Assembly: GCA_002329155.1 (NCBI GenBank)
Contig: DCXY01000042.1
Coordinates: 1-47,610, forward strand
From: Stenotrophomonas sp. UBA2124
GTDB lineage: Bacteria > Pseudomonadota > Gammaproteobacteria > Xanthomonadales > Xanthomonadaceae
DNA length: 47,610 bases
Direction of reading: 5' to 3'
In this document: positions 7,958-15,668 of the stretch, piece by piece
Layout of the letters: the number at the start of each line of letters is the position of its first letter
Position numbering within the stretch: position 1 is the stretch's first letter
Notes under the pieces: model-generated
Told to the model about the DNA's origin: nothing
Database searches by the model: none
What the model saw: only the letters and a program-made list of their open reading frames with translations
Position numbers and translations under genes: made by a program

Positions 7958-8719
7958 TTACAGCCCGAACAACCGCCGCGCGTTGGCGGTGGTCTGCGCG
8001 GCAATCTCATCTTCAGGCTGCCCACGCAGTTCGGCCACGGTACGCAGGATTTCGGCCAGCCGCGCAGGCTCGTTGCGTTGTCCGCGAATGCCGGCATCCG
8101 GCTGATCCGGGGCGTCGGTTTCCAGCAGCAGGTGTTCCAGTGGCATCTGTGCCACCAGCGTGCGCAGGCGGTTGGCGCGCGGGTAGGTGAGCGGGCCACC
8201 CAGCCCGATCATGAAACCCTGCTGCCACAGTTGCCGCGCCTGCTCCGGGCTACCGGAAAAGCTGTGCACCACGCCACGCAGCCCGCCAGTACGGCGGATG
8301 CGCTGGATTACTTCATCCACCGCGCGCCGTGCATGCACCACCACGGGTAAGCGGTGCTGGCGCGCGATATCAAGCTGGCCCTGGAAATAGAAACGCTGCG
8401 CTTCCGGGGCCAGATCCTCCACGAAAAAATCCAACCCGCATTCGCCGATGGCCAAGGGGCGCTCGCGTAGCACCCATTGCTCCAGCTCCTGCAGGTGCTC
8501 AGGCCGGTGCTCGGCCAGGAACATCGGGTGCAGGCCGTAGGCCGGGTACAGGCCAGCGGCCAGCGTGCAGGTCTGGCGCAGCTTGGGCCAGCTGGCCGCG
8601 GTGACCGCAGGTACTACCTGCGCGTTCACGCCTGCCGCCTGCGCGCGGGCAATCACCGCCTCTCGGTCGCCGTCGAACTCATCGGCATCCAGGTGGCAGT
8701 GGCTGTCGAACAGCTGCAC
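7958..8719 (-). CDS. TatD family metal-dependent hydrolase
   Basis: A 253-residue TIM-barrel hydrolase of the TatD DNase family. Metal ligands are all present: HCH (His7, His9), Glu in GECGLDF, His in VVVHAR, His in VVHSFSG and Asp in LLLETDAPD. The start is a GTG (8717-8719), three bases after the stop of the small DUF6116 gene, which argues for co-translation. Family members are 3'-5' DNases and proofreading-type D-aminoacyl hydrolases; they act in DNA repair and quality control. It could correspond to YcfH/TatD/YjjV paralogues, and the sequence does not decide which. Confidence 0.93.
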   Translation of the reverse strand: MQLFDSHCHLDADEFDGDREAVIARAQAAGVNAQVVPAVTAASWPKLRQTCTLAAGLYPAYGLHPMFLAEHRPEHLQELEQWVLRERPLAIGECGLDFFVEDLAPEAQRFYFQGQLDIARQHRLPVVVHARRAVDEVIQRIRRTGGLRGVVHSFSGSPEQARQLWQQGFMIGLGGPLTYPRANRLRTLVAQMPLEHLLLETDAPDQPDAGIRGQRNEPARLAEILRTVAELRGQPEDEIAAQTTANARRLFGL

Positions 8720-8722
8720 GGC

Positions 8723-8944
8723 TCAGGGCTTGTCCAGCCGCACCGGTGGCGCGGGCGGGTCCTTGCGGCGCTTCCAGTTGGCCAGCAGCAGGGTGGCAAG
8801 GCCGAACAGGATTTCGTCCAGGAACGGAATCGGGTCCGGAAACACCAGCGTGATCAGGAACAGGCCGGCGGTGAGCTTGAACAGGGTGGGGTAGCGCAGC
8901 TTGCGTGCCCAATCCAGAAACGGTGTCAGCATCAGGGTAGACAT
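8723..8944 (-). CDS. DUF6116 family small membrane protein
   Basis: A 73-residue protein starting at 8944 (MSTLMLTPFLDW) with AGGA seven bases upstream. It contains LRYPTLFKLTAGLFLITLVFPD and PIPFLDEILFGLATLLLANWKRR, giving two hydrophobic segments separated by a DPIPF turn, with a basic C-terminal tail. This matches a small family known mainly from Xanthomonadaceae and relatives, without a known function. It is the first gene of a two-gene unit with tatD (3-bp gap). Confidence 0.85.
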   Translation of the reverse strand: MSTLMLTPFLDWARKLRYPTLFKLTAGLFLITLVFPDPIPFLDEILFGLATLLLANWKRRKDPPAPPVRLDKP

Positions 8945-9095
8945 GGCGGGTCCTGTGGGGGGGTACAACAGAAGCGATATTGCGGTGCCTGAATCAATTT
9001 CGATACCCCATTGTCATGAATACTGGCCTCTGTTCAGCTTGCGCATGCTGGAATCGGGCCACGTCAAGACGCGGGTAACCGCTTGGAGCTGAATC

Positions 9096-9923
9096 ATGAA
9101 GAGCACCACTACTACTGTTCTGGTTGCTGCGGGTGCGTTGCTGGTGGGTGGCATTGCCACGGCCGCCTTCATGCAGGGCCGCGACAAGGCCGCCACGTTC
9201 CCCGCCGCCGAGGGTGACCGCCCGGTGCTGGACAACCAGCTGCTTGCCGACGATGCCACCAGCACCGGCCGTGTCGATGCCGGCGGCAAGCTTGAGTACG
9301 CCGATGTATTGAAGGTGGCCCCGGTTACGCAGAAGGAGCGCGTGTACGCCACGGTGACCGGCAGTGAGCCGATCCGCGAAACCTCCAGCACCAGCACCCC
9401 GCACGAAGTCTGTCAGGACGTGGTGGTGCAGGAGCGTCTGCCGGAGCGTGACGGCAATGTCGGCGGCACCGTTGCCGGCGCCGTCATCGGCGGCCTGCTG
9501 GGCAACCAGGTGGGCGGCGGCAACGGCAAGAAGGCGGCCACGGCTGCCGGCGCGGTGGCCGGTGGCGTGATCGGCAACCAGGTGGACAAGCGCCATGTGG
9601 GTGGCCGCGTGGTGAACCGTACCGAGCGCCAGTGCCACACCGAGCAGCGCACTGCCGAATCCAGCCGCATCACCGGTTACAACGTGAGCTACCGCAAGGC
9701 CGATGGCAGCACCGGCAGCATGCACATGGCCAGCAAGCCGGGTGAGCGGGTGTCGCTGGGCAACGAAAACCAGACCGTTGGTTATGACGTGACCTACCGT
9801 TATGACGGCCAGGAAAAGACCGTGCGCATGGACAACCGCCCGGCCAGCGACCGCCTGCCGGTGCTGGACGGTCAGGTGGTCACCCAGACCGCCGCTGTCG
9901 ACAGCGCGGCCAGCCGCCAGTAA
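9096..9923 (+). CDS. Glycine-zipper 2TM envelope protein
   Basis: A 275-residue protein starting at ATG 9096 with GGAG at 9086-9089. The N terminus has a hydrophobic segment (VLVAAGALLVGGIATAAFMQG, about residues 8-27) acting as signal anchor. Residues about 128-165 form two glycine-zipper helices (GGTVAGAVIGGLLGNQVGGGNGKKAATAAGAVAGGVIGNQVDKR), flanked by two cysteines (EVCQD, RQCHT) that could form a disulfide. The C-terminal part (ITGYNVSYRKADGS and VGYDVTYRYDGQEKTVRMD) is beta-rich with a repeated YxVxYR pattern. Proteins of this type are common in the Xanthomonas envelope; function unknown. A strong terminator follows. Confidence 0.85.
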   Translation: MKSTTTTVLVAAGALLVGGIATAAFMQGRDKAATFPAAEGDRPVLDNQLLADDATSTGRVDAGGKLEYADVLKVAPVTQKERVYATVTGSEPIRETSSTSTPHEVCQDVVVQERLPERDGNVGGTVAGAVIGGLLGNQVGGGNGKKAATAAGAVAGGVIGNQVDKRHVGGRVVNRTERQCHTEQRTAESSRITGYNVSYRKADGSTGSMHMASKPGERVSLGNENQTVGYDVTYRYDGQEKTVRMDNRPASDRLPVLDGQVVTQTAAVDSAASRQ

Positions 9924-9950
9924 GTAAGCGCGATCTACAAGCAGCACTGA

Positions 9951-9983
9951 AGGAAGGCCGGCGCAAGCCGGCCTTCCTGTTTC
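9951..9983 (+). terminator. Rho-independent terminator after glycine-zipper gene
   Basis: AGGAAGGCCGGC (9951-9962) pairs with GCCGGCCTTCCT (9967-9978) around a GCAA tetraloop, 12 perfect base pairs, followed by GTTTC. It ends 11 bases before a REP pair. Confidence 0.85.
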
Positions 9984-9993
9984 CCGCGCCCCC

Positions 9994-10071
9994 GTAGCCC
10001 GGGTAAGCGAAAGCGCACCCGGGGCTCTTAGCATCCGGTGTTCCCGGGTGCGCTGCGCTTACCCGGGCTAC
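9994..10071. repeat. REP pair (inverted)
   Basis: A forward element at 9994-10024 (GTAGCCCGGGTAAGCGAAA and on) and a reverse element at 10043-10071 are separated by 18 bp, an inverted doublet able to form a long cruciform. It lies between two genes read in the same direction, directly after a terminator. Confidence 0.88.
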
Positions 10072-10201
10072 AGAGTCACGGCCTTCCAAGCGCGGCGGTG
10101 ATGCGCCGGCAATTGCTGCGGTTGCAGCTTTACCTTGCTGTACGAAATCCGGTCATATTCACACTGTCACCCGTCACTGCGGCGGGGGGAGAGCCGGAGC
10201 T

Positions 10202-10858
10202 GTGAGCACGACCGCTGCACTGACCGTGTATGGCATGTCCACGTCGGGCAATTGCCACAAGGTGCGCCTGTTGCTGGAACATCTGGGCACGCGCTACCAA
10301 TGGAAAGAGGTGGACAGCGCCGACGGCCAGACCCGGACCCCTGCTTTTCTCACGCTCAACCCCAACGGCAAGGTGCCGGTGGTGCAGCGCGATGACGGCC
10401 GCGTGCTTACCGAATCCAACGCCATCCTGTGCTGGCTGGCCGATGGCACGCCTTACCTGCCGGTGGATGGCTGGCAGCGTGCGCAGGCGCTGTCGTGGAT
10501 GTTCTTCGAGCAGTACAGCCACGAGCCCTATATCGCAGTGGCGCGTTTCATCAGTGGCTGGACGCCGGCCGATTCACCGCGCCGCGCCGACCTGCCGCGC
10601 CTGCGCGAGCGCGGCCATGACGCGCTGGCGGTGATGGAACGCCACCTCGCCGGCAACCGCTGGTTCACCGGCAGTGACTACGGCGTGGCCGATATCGCGC
10701 TGTTTGCCTACACGGCGGTAGCGGAGGATGGGGGCATCGCCCTGGGCGCGTATCCGGCCATCCTGCACTGGCTGCAGGACGTATCCAAGCAGCCGGGCTT
10801 CGCCGCCATGCCCGCCCCCGATGCCGGGGTGCGCGCGCGCATTGCTGCTTCGCACTGA
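10202..10858 (+). CDS. Glutathione S-transferase family protein
   Basis: A 218-residue GST starting at GTG 10202 with GGAG just upstream. The thioredoxin-like domain has VYGMSTSGNCHKVRLLLEHLG, where SGNC-K is the active-site loop seen in several bacterial GSTs of the beta/theta-like group, then NPNGKVPVVQRDDGRVLTESNAILCWLADG with the cis-Pro and Glu-Ser glutathione contacts. The helical domain has the WFTGSDYGVADIALFAYT block containing the N-capping motif. The substrate is unknown. It is unlike the GST at 1174-1809 in sequence, so this is not a recent duplicate. It is followed 45 bp later by the fused E1 gene. Confidence 0.9.
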   Translation: MSTTAALTVYGMSTSGNCHKVRLLLEHLGTRYQWKEVDSADGQTRTPAFLTLNPNGKVPVVQRDDGRVLTESNAILCWLADGTPYLPVDGWQRAQALSWMFFEQYSHEPYIAVARFISGWTPADSPRRADLPRLRERGHDALAVMERHLAGNRWFTGSDYGVADIALFAYTAVAEDGGIALGAYPAILHWLQDVSKQPGFAAMPAPDAGVRARIAASH

Positions 10859-10903
10859 ACACCTCTTCTTTCGTACCCGCCTTGATCCGTGGAGCCTGTC
10901 TGC

Positions 10904-13174
10904 ATGTTCGCCCGTGTACCGAATCCCCTCCCGGCCCGCATGAAGGGCCTCAACCGTGCCGAAATCTGCGATACCAATTTCATCGAGTTCGTCAACGCAC
11001 TGGGTGCTGGCCCGGATGCAGGGCCGCAGGATGCCGCGCCGGTGCTGCCTGGCAGCGCACTGGATGCCAAGGGTTTCCGTGAGCTGTTCGAGTCGCAGCT
11101 GATCAGCCGCCATCTCGACCTGATGGCGCGCGTGCTGCGCGTGCAGAACAAGGTCTTCTACACCATCGGTTCGTCCGGTCACGAAGGCAACGCGATGGTG
11201 GCGCGCGCCACCCGTCATACCGATCCGGCGTGCCTGCATTACCGTTCCGGCGGCTTCATGGCCGAGCGTTTCCGCAAGCTGCCGGGCATGGACCCGGTGA
11301 CGGATTCGGCGTTGTCCTTCGCCGCCAGCAAGGACGACCCGGCCAGTGGTGGCCGTCACAAAGTGTGGGGCAGCAAGCCGCTGTGGGTGCTGCCGCAGAC
11401 CTCCACCATCGCCTCGCATCTGCCCAAGGCGTTGGGCACGGCCATGGCGGTGGAAGCGGGCAAGCGGCTGGGGCAGGGCTTGCCCATCCCCGATGACAGC
11501 ATCGCCATCTGTTCTTTCGGCGATGCATCGGCCAACCACGCCACCGCCCAGACCGCGTTCAACGCTGCCGCATGGAGCAGCTTCCAGAAGCTGCCGGCGC
11601 CGGTGTTGTTTGTCTGCGAGGACAACGGCATCGGCATTTCGGTGAAGACGCCGGAGGGCTGGATTGCCGAGAGTTTCCGTCACCGCCCGGGGCTGGACTA
11701 CTTCCACGCCGACGGCCTGGACCTGGCCAACGGCTATGCCGATGTGCAGCGCGCAGTGGACCACTGCCGCCGCACCCGCCGCCCGACCTTCCTGCACCTG
11801 CGCACCACACGCCTGATGGGCCACGCCGGTACCGACTTCGAGATCGAGTGGCGGGCACTGGAAGAACTGTGCGCGGTGGAAGCGGGCGACCCGCTGCTGC
11901 GCTCGGCGCAGATCGCGGTGGAGTCCGGCCTGATGGACAAGGACGAAGTGCTGGCGCTGTACGAGCACACCCGCAAGCGGTGCTTCGAGGCGGCCGAAGC
12001 AGCGGACAAGCGCCCGCGCCTGAAGACGCTGGAGGAAGTGATCGCGCCGCTGGCGCCGTACACCGCCGACAAGGTGCAGGCCGAAGCGCGCCGTGCCGAC
12101 TACAGCGAGCGCCGCCTGCAGGTATTCGGCAGTGAAGCGGCATTGCCCGAGAACCAGCCGCCGAAGCATCTGGCCATCCAGATCAACCAGGCGCTGCACG
12201 ACCTGTTCTGTAAGTATCCGCAGACCCTGCTGTTCGGTGAGGACGTGGCGCAGAAGGGCGGCGTCTACACCGTCACCAAGGGCCTGCAGAAGGCGTTTGG
12301 GCCGCGCCGCGTGTTCAACACGCTGCTGGATGAAACCATGATCCTGGGCATGGCCCAGGGCTTCGCCAACCTGGGCATGCTGCCGCTGCCGGAAATCCAG
12401 TACCTGGCCTACCTGCACAACGCCGCCGACCAGGTGCGCGGTGAGGCCTGCTCGCTGCAGTTCTTCTCCAACGACCAGTACCGCAACCCGATGCTGATCC
12501 GCATTGCCGGGCTGGGCTACCAGAAGGGGTTTGGCGGCCACTTCCACAACGACAACTCCATCGCTGCCATCCGTGACATTCCGGGGCTGGTGGTGGGCTG
12601 CCCGTCACGTGGCGACGATGCCGCTGCCATGCTGCGCACGCTTGCCGCACTGGCGCATGTGGACGGCCGCGTCTGCGTGTTCCTGGAGCCGATCGCGCTG
12701 TATATGACCAAGGACCTGTATGAGGCCGGTGATGGCCAGTGGCTGTATCCATACCCGGCACCGGATCAGGCGCTGGTGCTGGGCGAAGGGCGGGTATACG
12801 GCGAGGGCAATGACGACCTGCTGATCATCAGCTACGGCAACGGCGTGCCGATGAGCCTGCGTGCCGCCCGTCGCATCGAACAGGCCCACGGCTGGAGAGT
12901 GCGCGTGGCTGACCTGCGCTGGCTGGTGCCGCTCAATGCCGAATGGATCGCCGCGCAGGCCAAGGGCGCCAAGCGGATCATCGTGGTGGATGAAGGTCGC
13001 CACAGCGCCGGCGTGGGCGAGGGTGTGATGACGGCGCTGGTGGAGGCGGGCTTCGGCAATGTGCCCATGCAGCGCGTGACCGGCGCGGATACCTACACGC
13101 CGCTGGCCGGTGCCGCGCTGCTGGTGCTGCCGGGGGATGATGATGTGGTGGCGGCGGCGAAGGCGCTGGGCTGA
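10904..13174 (+). CDS. Fused alpha/beta E1 of a 2-oxoacid dehydrogenase
   Basis: A 756-residue thiamine-diphosphate enzyme in which the alpha and beta E1 chains are one polypeptide. ATG 10904 is chosen with GGAG nine bases upstream; GTG 10889 is possible. The alpha half has the ThDP-binding region beginning GDAS (206-209) and ending CEDN (239-241), a variant of GDG...NN. The beta half starts near residue 421 with LAIQINQALHDLF and holds GEDVAQKGGVYTVTKGL, with Glu446 as the cofactor-activating residue, and GFGGHFHNDNS around the expected active-site His. It resembles branched-chain/2-oxoisovalerate E1. No E2 or E3 gene is adjacent, so the partner complex is unknown. Confidence 0.88.
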   Translation: MFARVPNPLPARMKGLNRAEICDTNFIEFVNALGAGPDAGPQDAAPVLPGSALDAKGFRELFESQLISRHLDLMARVLRVQNKVFYTIGSSGHEGNAMVARATRHTDPACLHYRSGGFMAERFRKLPGMDPVTDSALSFAASKDDPASGGRHKVWGSKPLWVLPQTSTIASHLPKALGTAMAVEAGKRLGQGLPIPDDSIAICSFGDASANHATAQTAFNAAAWSSFQKLPAPVLFVCEDNGIGISVKTPEGWIAESFRHRPGLDYFHADGLDLANGYADVQRAVDHCRRTRRPTFLHLRTTRLMGHAGTDFEIEWRALEELCAVEAGDPLLRSAQIAVESGLMDKDEVLALYEHTRKRCFEAAEAADKRPRLKTLEEVIAPLAPYTADKVQAEARRADYSERRLQVFGSEAALPENQPPKHLAIQINQALHDLFCKYPQTLLFGEDVAQKGGVYTVTKGLQKAFGPRRVFNTLLDETMILGMAQGFANLGMLPLPEIQYLAYLHNAADQVRGEACSLQFFSNDQYRNPMLIRIAGLGYQKGFGGHFHNDNSIAAIRDIPGLVVGCPSRGDDAAAMLRTLAALAHVDGRVCVFLEPIALYMTKDLYEAGDGQWLYPYPAPDQALVLGEGRVYGEGNDDLLIISYGNGVPMSLRAARRIEQAHGWRVRVADLRWLVPLNAEWIAAQAKGAKRIIVVDEGRHSAGVGEGVMTALVEAGFGNVPMQRVTGADTYTPLAGAALLVLPGDDDVVAAAKALG

Positions 13175-13194
13175 GGAAAAAGCAGAAGCGTTCC

Positions 13195-13404
13195 CCCCTC
13201 TCCCGCCCTGACGGGCACCCTCTCCCGCAAGGGGAGAGGGGAAAAGCGTGCAGTTGCGGGCAATGCTTCAACTTGTGGGATCGCTTCCCCTCTCCCCCTG
13301 CGGAAGAGGGGCGACGGCGTGCAACTGCAGGCTGTGCTTCAACTTGTGGGATCGCTTCCCCTCTCCCCTTGCGGGAGAGGGTGCCCGTCAGGGCGGGAGA
13401 GGGG
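13195..13404. repeat. Mosaic repeat: 49-bp perfect inverted repeat enclosing a 71-bp tandem duplication
   Basis: The left arm 13195-13243 and right arm 13356-13404 are exact reverse complements over 49 bases. Each arm contains smaller hairpins, such as CCCTCTCCC-GCAAG-GGGAGAGGG. The 112-bp interior carries a direct repeat, TTCAACTTGTGGGATCGC and following bases, at about 13268 and 13339, 71 bp apart, each ending in a CCCCTCTCCCC half-palindrome. It lies between two genes in the same orientation (E1 and FMN reductase). It looks like a member of a dispersed small-repeat family, distinct from the GTAG-type REPs, and could act as a terminator or RNA-processing element. Confidence 0.9.
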
Positions 13405-13476
13405 AGCTCCACCACCTTCACCCACCCCCAAGTCAGGACTCGCTAGCCTGTAGCCCCCTATCCAGCCGAGGTTGCC

Positions 13477-14034
13477 ATGAGCAAGTACAAGATCGCCGTA
13501 TTCGTCGGAAGCCTGCGCAAGGAATCCTTCAACCGCCGCTTGGCGCATGCGCTGGAGAAGCTGGCCGGAGACCGCGCCGCGTTCGAGTACATCGAAATCG
13601 GCGACATCCCGCTCTACAACCAGGACAACGACAGCAACTACCCGGAACAGGGCACGCGCCTGAAGAACCAGGTGCGTGGCGCCGACGCGGTGCTGTTCGT
13701 CACCGCCGAGTACAACCGGTCGATCCCGGGCGTGCTCAAGAACGCCATCGACACCGCCTCGCGGCCCTATGGTGACAGCGCCTTCGACGGCAAGCCGGCG
13801 GCGGTCATCGGCACCTCGCCGGGCGCGCCCGGCACCTGCATGGCGCAGCAGCACCTGCGCAACGTGCTGGTATTCCTGAATCTTGCGGTGCTGGCCCAGC
13901 CGGAGGCCTTCCTGCAGTACAAGGAAGGGCTGATCGGCGATGACGGCAGCATCAGCAACGAGGGCACGCAGAAGTTCCTGCAGGGCTTCGTTGACCGCTT
14001 CCTGGCCTGGATCGCCCTGAACCACAAGGGCTGA
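13477..14034 (+). CDS. NADPH-dependent FMN reductase family protein
   Basis: A 185-residue flavodoxin-like protein. The N terminus KIAVFVGSLRKESFNRRLAHAL is the FMN phosphate-binding loop (GSLRxxSxN) of the NADPH:FMN/azoreductase (SsuE/ChrR/YieF-like) family; VTAEYNRSIPGVLKNAIDTASR is the second family signature, contacting the isoalloxazine. These enzymes reduce flavin, quinones, azo compounds or chromate with NADPH, often protecting from oxidative stress. The ATG at 13477 has GAGG at about 13467. It stands alone between the mosaic repeat and the dnaB leader. Confidence 0.92.
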   Translation: MSKYKIAVFVGSLRKESFNRRLAHALEKLAGDRAAFEYIEIGDIPLYNQDNDSNYPEQGTRLKNQVRGADAVLFVTAEYNRSIPGVLKNAIDTASRPYGDSAFDGKPAAVIGTSPGAPGTCMAQQHLRNVLVFLNLAVLAQPEAFLQYKEGLIGDDGSISNEGTQKFLQGFVDRFLAWIALNHKG

Positions 14035-14069
14035 GCCCGCCCGGCGCCGAGCGCCGTTTGCGATAATGG

Positions 14070-14101
14070 ACACCCGGCACCGCAACGGCGCCGGGTGTTC
14101 T
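14070..14101 (+). terminator. Probable terminator between FMN reductase and dnaB
   Basis: ACACCCGGC (14070-14078) pairs with GCCGGGTGT (14090-14098), with further pairing in the loop, then TCTGCTGT. The stem is strong, but the T-run is poor. Confidence 0.6.
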
Positions 14102-14163
14102 GCTGTATCGCCACCCAATGAAGCGCCTGCCGTGCAGGGGCCGGGGGTGGAATTGTAGACAGG

Positions 14164-14172
14164 TTATCCACA
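14164..14172 (+). promoter_or_regulatory. DnaA box upstream of dnaB
   Basis: TTATCCACA is an exact match to the high-affinity DnaA box (TTATNCACA). It sits 74 bp before the dnaB start, in the leader between the preceding terminator and the gene. One perfect 9-mer by itself can arise by chance; its placement before the replicative helicase gene is what makes regulation by DnaA plausible. Confidence 0.6.
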
Positions 14173-14245
14173 GGTTTGTCCGTACCCGGTTGGGCGACGC
14201 CCACCTACCATGGCCGCACGGCCTTTCGCAGGAACTACGCTTTTC

Positions 14246-15661
14246 ATGTCCGCCCGTACTGGTTTCCGTTCTGACCGCAATGACCGCGCCGATCGCGGCG
14301 AACAGCGCATCGATGCCCTGCGCGTGCCCCCGCATTCGGTGGAAGCCGAACAGGCGGTGCTCGGTGGCCTGATGCTGGCGCCGGAGGCGTTTGACCGGGT
14401 CAACGAGGCGCTGACCGAAAAGGACTTCTACCGCCGCGACCACCAGCTGATCTACCGCGCCATCCGCGAGCTGTCCGAGCGCGACCGGCCGTTCGATGCG
14501 GTGACGCTGGGCGAGTGGTTCGAGTCGCAGGGCAAGCTGGAGCAGGTGGGCGATGGCGCCTATCTGATCGAACTGGCCAGCACCACGCCGTCGGCGGCCA
14601 ACATCAGCGCCTACGCGGAGATCGTGCGCGACAAGGCGGTGCTGCGGCAGCTGATCCAGGTGGGCACCGACATCGTCAACGATGGCTTCCAGCCGGAAGG
14701 CCGCGACAGCACCGAGCTGCTCGCCACCGCGGAAAAATCGGTGTTCGCCATCGCCGAGCAGGGCGCGCGCGGGCGTACCGATTTCGTGGCCATGCCCGGC
14801 GCGTTGAAGGACGCCTTCGAGGAGCTGCGCAACCGTTTCGAGAACGGCGGCAACATCACCGGCCTGCCGACCGGCTACAACGATTTCGATGCGATGACCG
14901 CCGGCCTGCAGCCGACCGACCTGATCATCCTTGCCGCGCGCCCGGCCATGGGCAAGACCACCTTCGCGCTGAACATCGCCGAGTATGCGGCGATCAAGTC
15001 GAAGAAGGGTGTGGCGGTGTTTTCCATGGAAATGTCAGCCTCGCAGCTGGCCATGCGCCTCATCTCCTCCAACGGCCGCATCAACGCGCAGCGCCTGCGC
15101 ACCGGCCAGCTGGAAGACGAGGACTGGAGCCGCGTCACCGGCGCCATCCGCATGCTGAAGGAAACCAAGATCTTCATCGACGACACGCCCGGCGTGTCGC
15201 CGGAAGTGCTGCGCTCCAAGTGCCGCCGGCTCAAGCGCGAGCACGACCTGGGCCTGGTGGTCATCGACTACCTGCAGCTGATGAGCGTGCCGGGCAACAG
15301 CGAGAACCGCGCGACGGAAATCTCGGAGATCTCGCGTTCGCTCAAAGGCCTTGCCAAGGAGTTGAACGTGCCGGTGATCGCGCTGTCCCAGCTCAACCGC
15401 TCGCTGGAAACCCGTACCGACAAGCGCCCGGTGATGGCCGACCTGCGCGAATCCGGCGCTATCGAGCAGGACGCGGACATGATTGTCTTCATTTACCGCG
15501 ACGACTACTACAACAAGGAAAATTCGCCGGACAAGGGCCTGGCCGAAATCATCATCGGCAAGCACCGTGGTGGCCCCACGGGCTCGTGCAAGCTCAAGTT
15601 CTTCGGCGAGTACACGCGCTTCGACAACCTAAGCCACGATTCGGTGGGCTCGTTCGAGTAA
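14246..15661 (+). CDS. dnaB: Replicative DNA helicase DnaB
   Basis: The hexameric 5'-3' helicase that unwinds the replication fork. ATG 14246 gives 471 residues (MSARTGFRSDRN); an upstream in-frame ATG at 14210 is possible, but the shorter form fits the family. The N-terminal domain (about 35-135, HSVEAEQAVLGGLML) interacts with primase. The RecA-like domain has Walker A RPAMGKTT (232-239), EMSASQLAMRLISS, Walker B-like LGLVVIDYLQLM, the sensor block VIALSQLNRSLETR and the arginine-finger region KHRGGPTGSCKLKF. No intein is present. The photolyase gene starts 7 bp after it, so the two probably share a transcript. Confidence 0.97.
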   Translation: MSARTGFRSDRNDRADRGEQRIDALRVPPHSVEAEQAVLGGLMLAPEAFDRVNEALTEKDFYRRDHQLIYRAIRELSERDRPFDAVTLGEWFESQGKLEQVGDGAYLIELASTTPSAANISAYAEIVRDKAVLRQLIQVGTDIVNDGFQPEGRDSTELLATAEKSVFAIAEQGARGRTDFVAMPGALKDAFEELRNRFENGGNITGLPTGYNDFDAMTAGLQPTDLIILAARPAMGKTTFALNIAEYAAIKSKKGVAVFSMEMSASQLAMRLISSNGRINAQRLRTGQLEDEDWSRVTGAIRMLKETKIFIDDTPGVSPEVLRSKCRRLKREHDLGLVVIDYLQLMSVPGNSENRATEISEISRSLKGLAKELNVPVIALSQLNRSLETRTDKRPVMADLRESGAIEQDADMIVFIYRDDYYNKENSPDKGLAEIIIGKHRGGPTGSCKLKFFGEYTRFDNLSHDSVGSFE

Positions 15662-15668
15662 GCGGCGC

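Noticed and set aside
10574..12547. 657-codon open frame on the minus strand, antisense to the E1 gene
   Set aside because: It mirrors the codon phase of a GC-rich gene; composition is Arg/Gln/His-rich with no domain, and the opposite strand encodes a clear enzyme.
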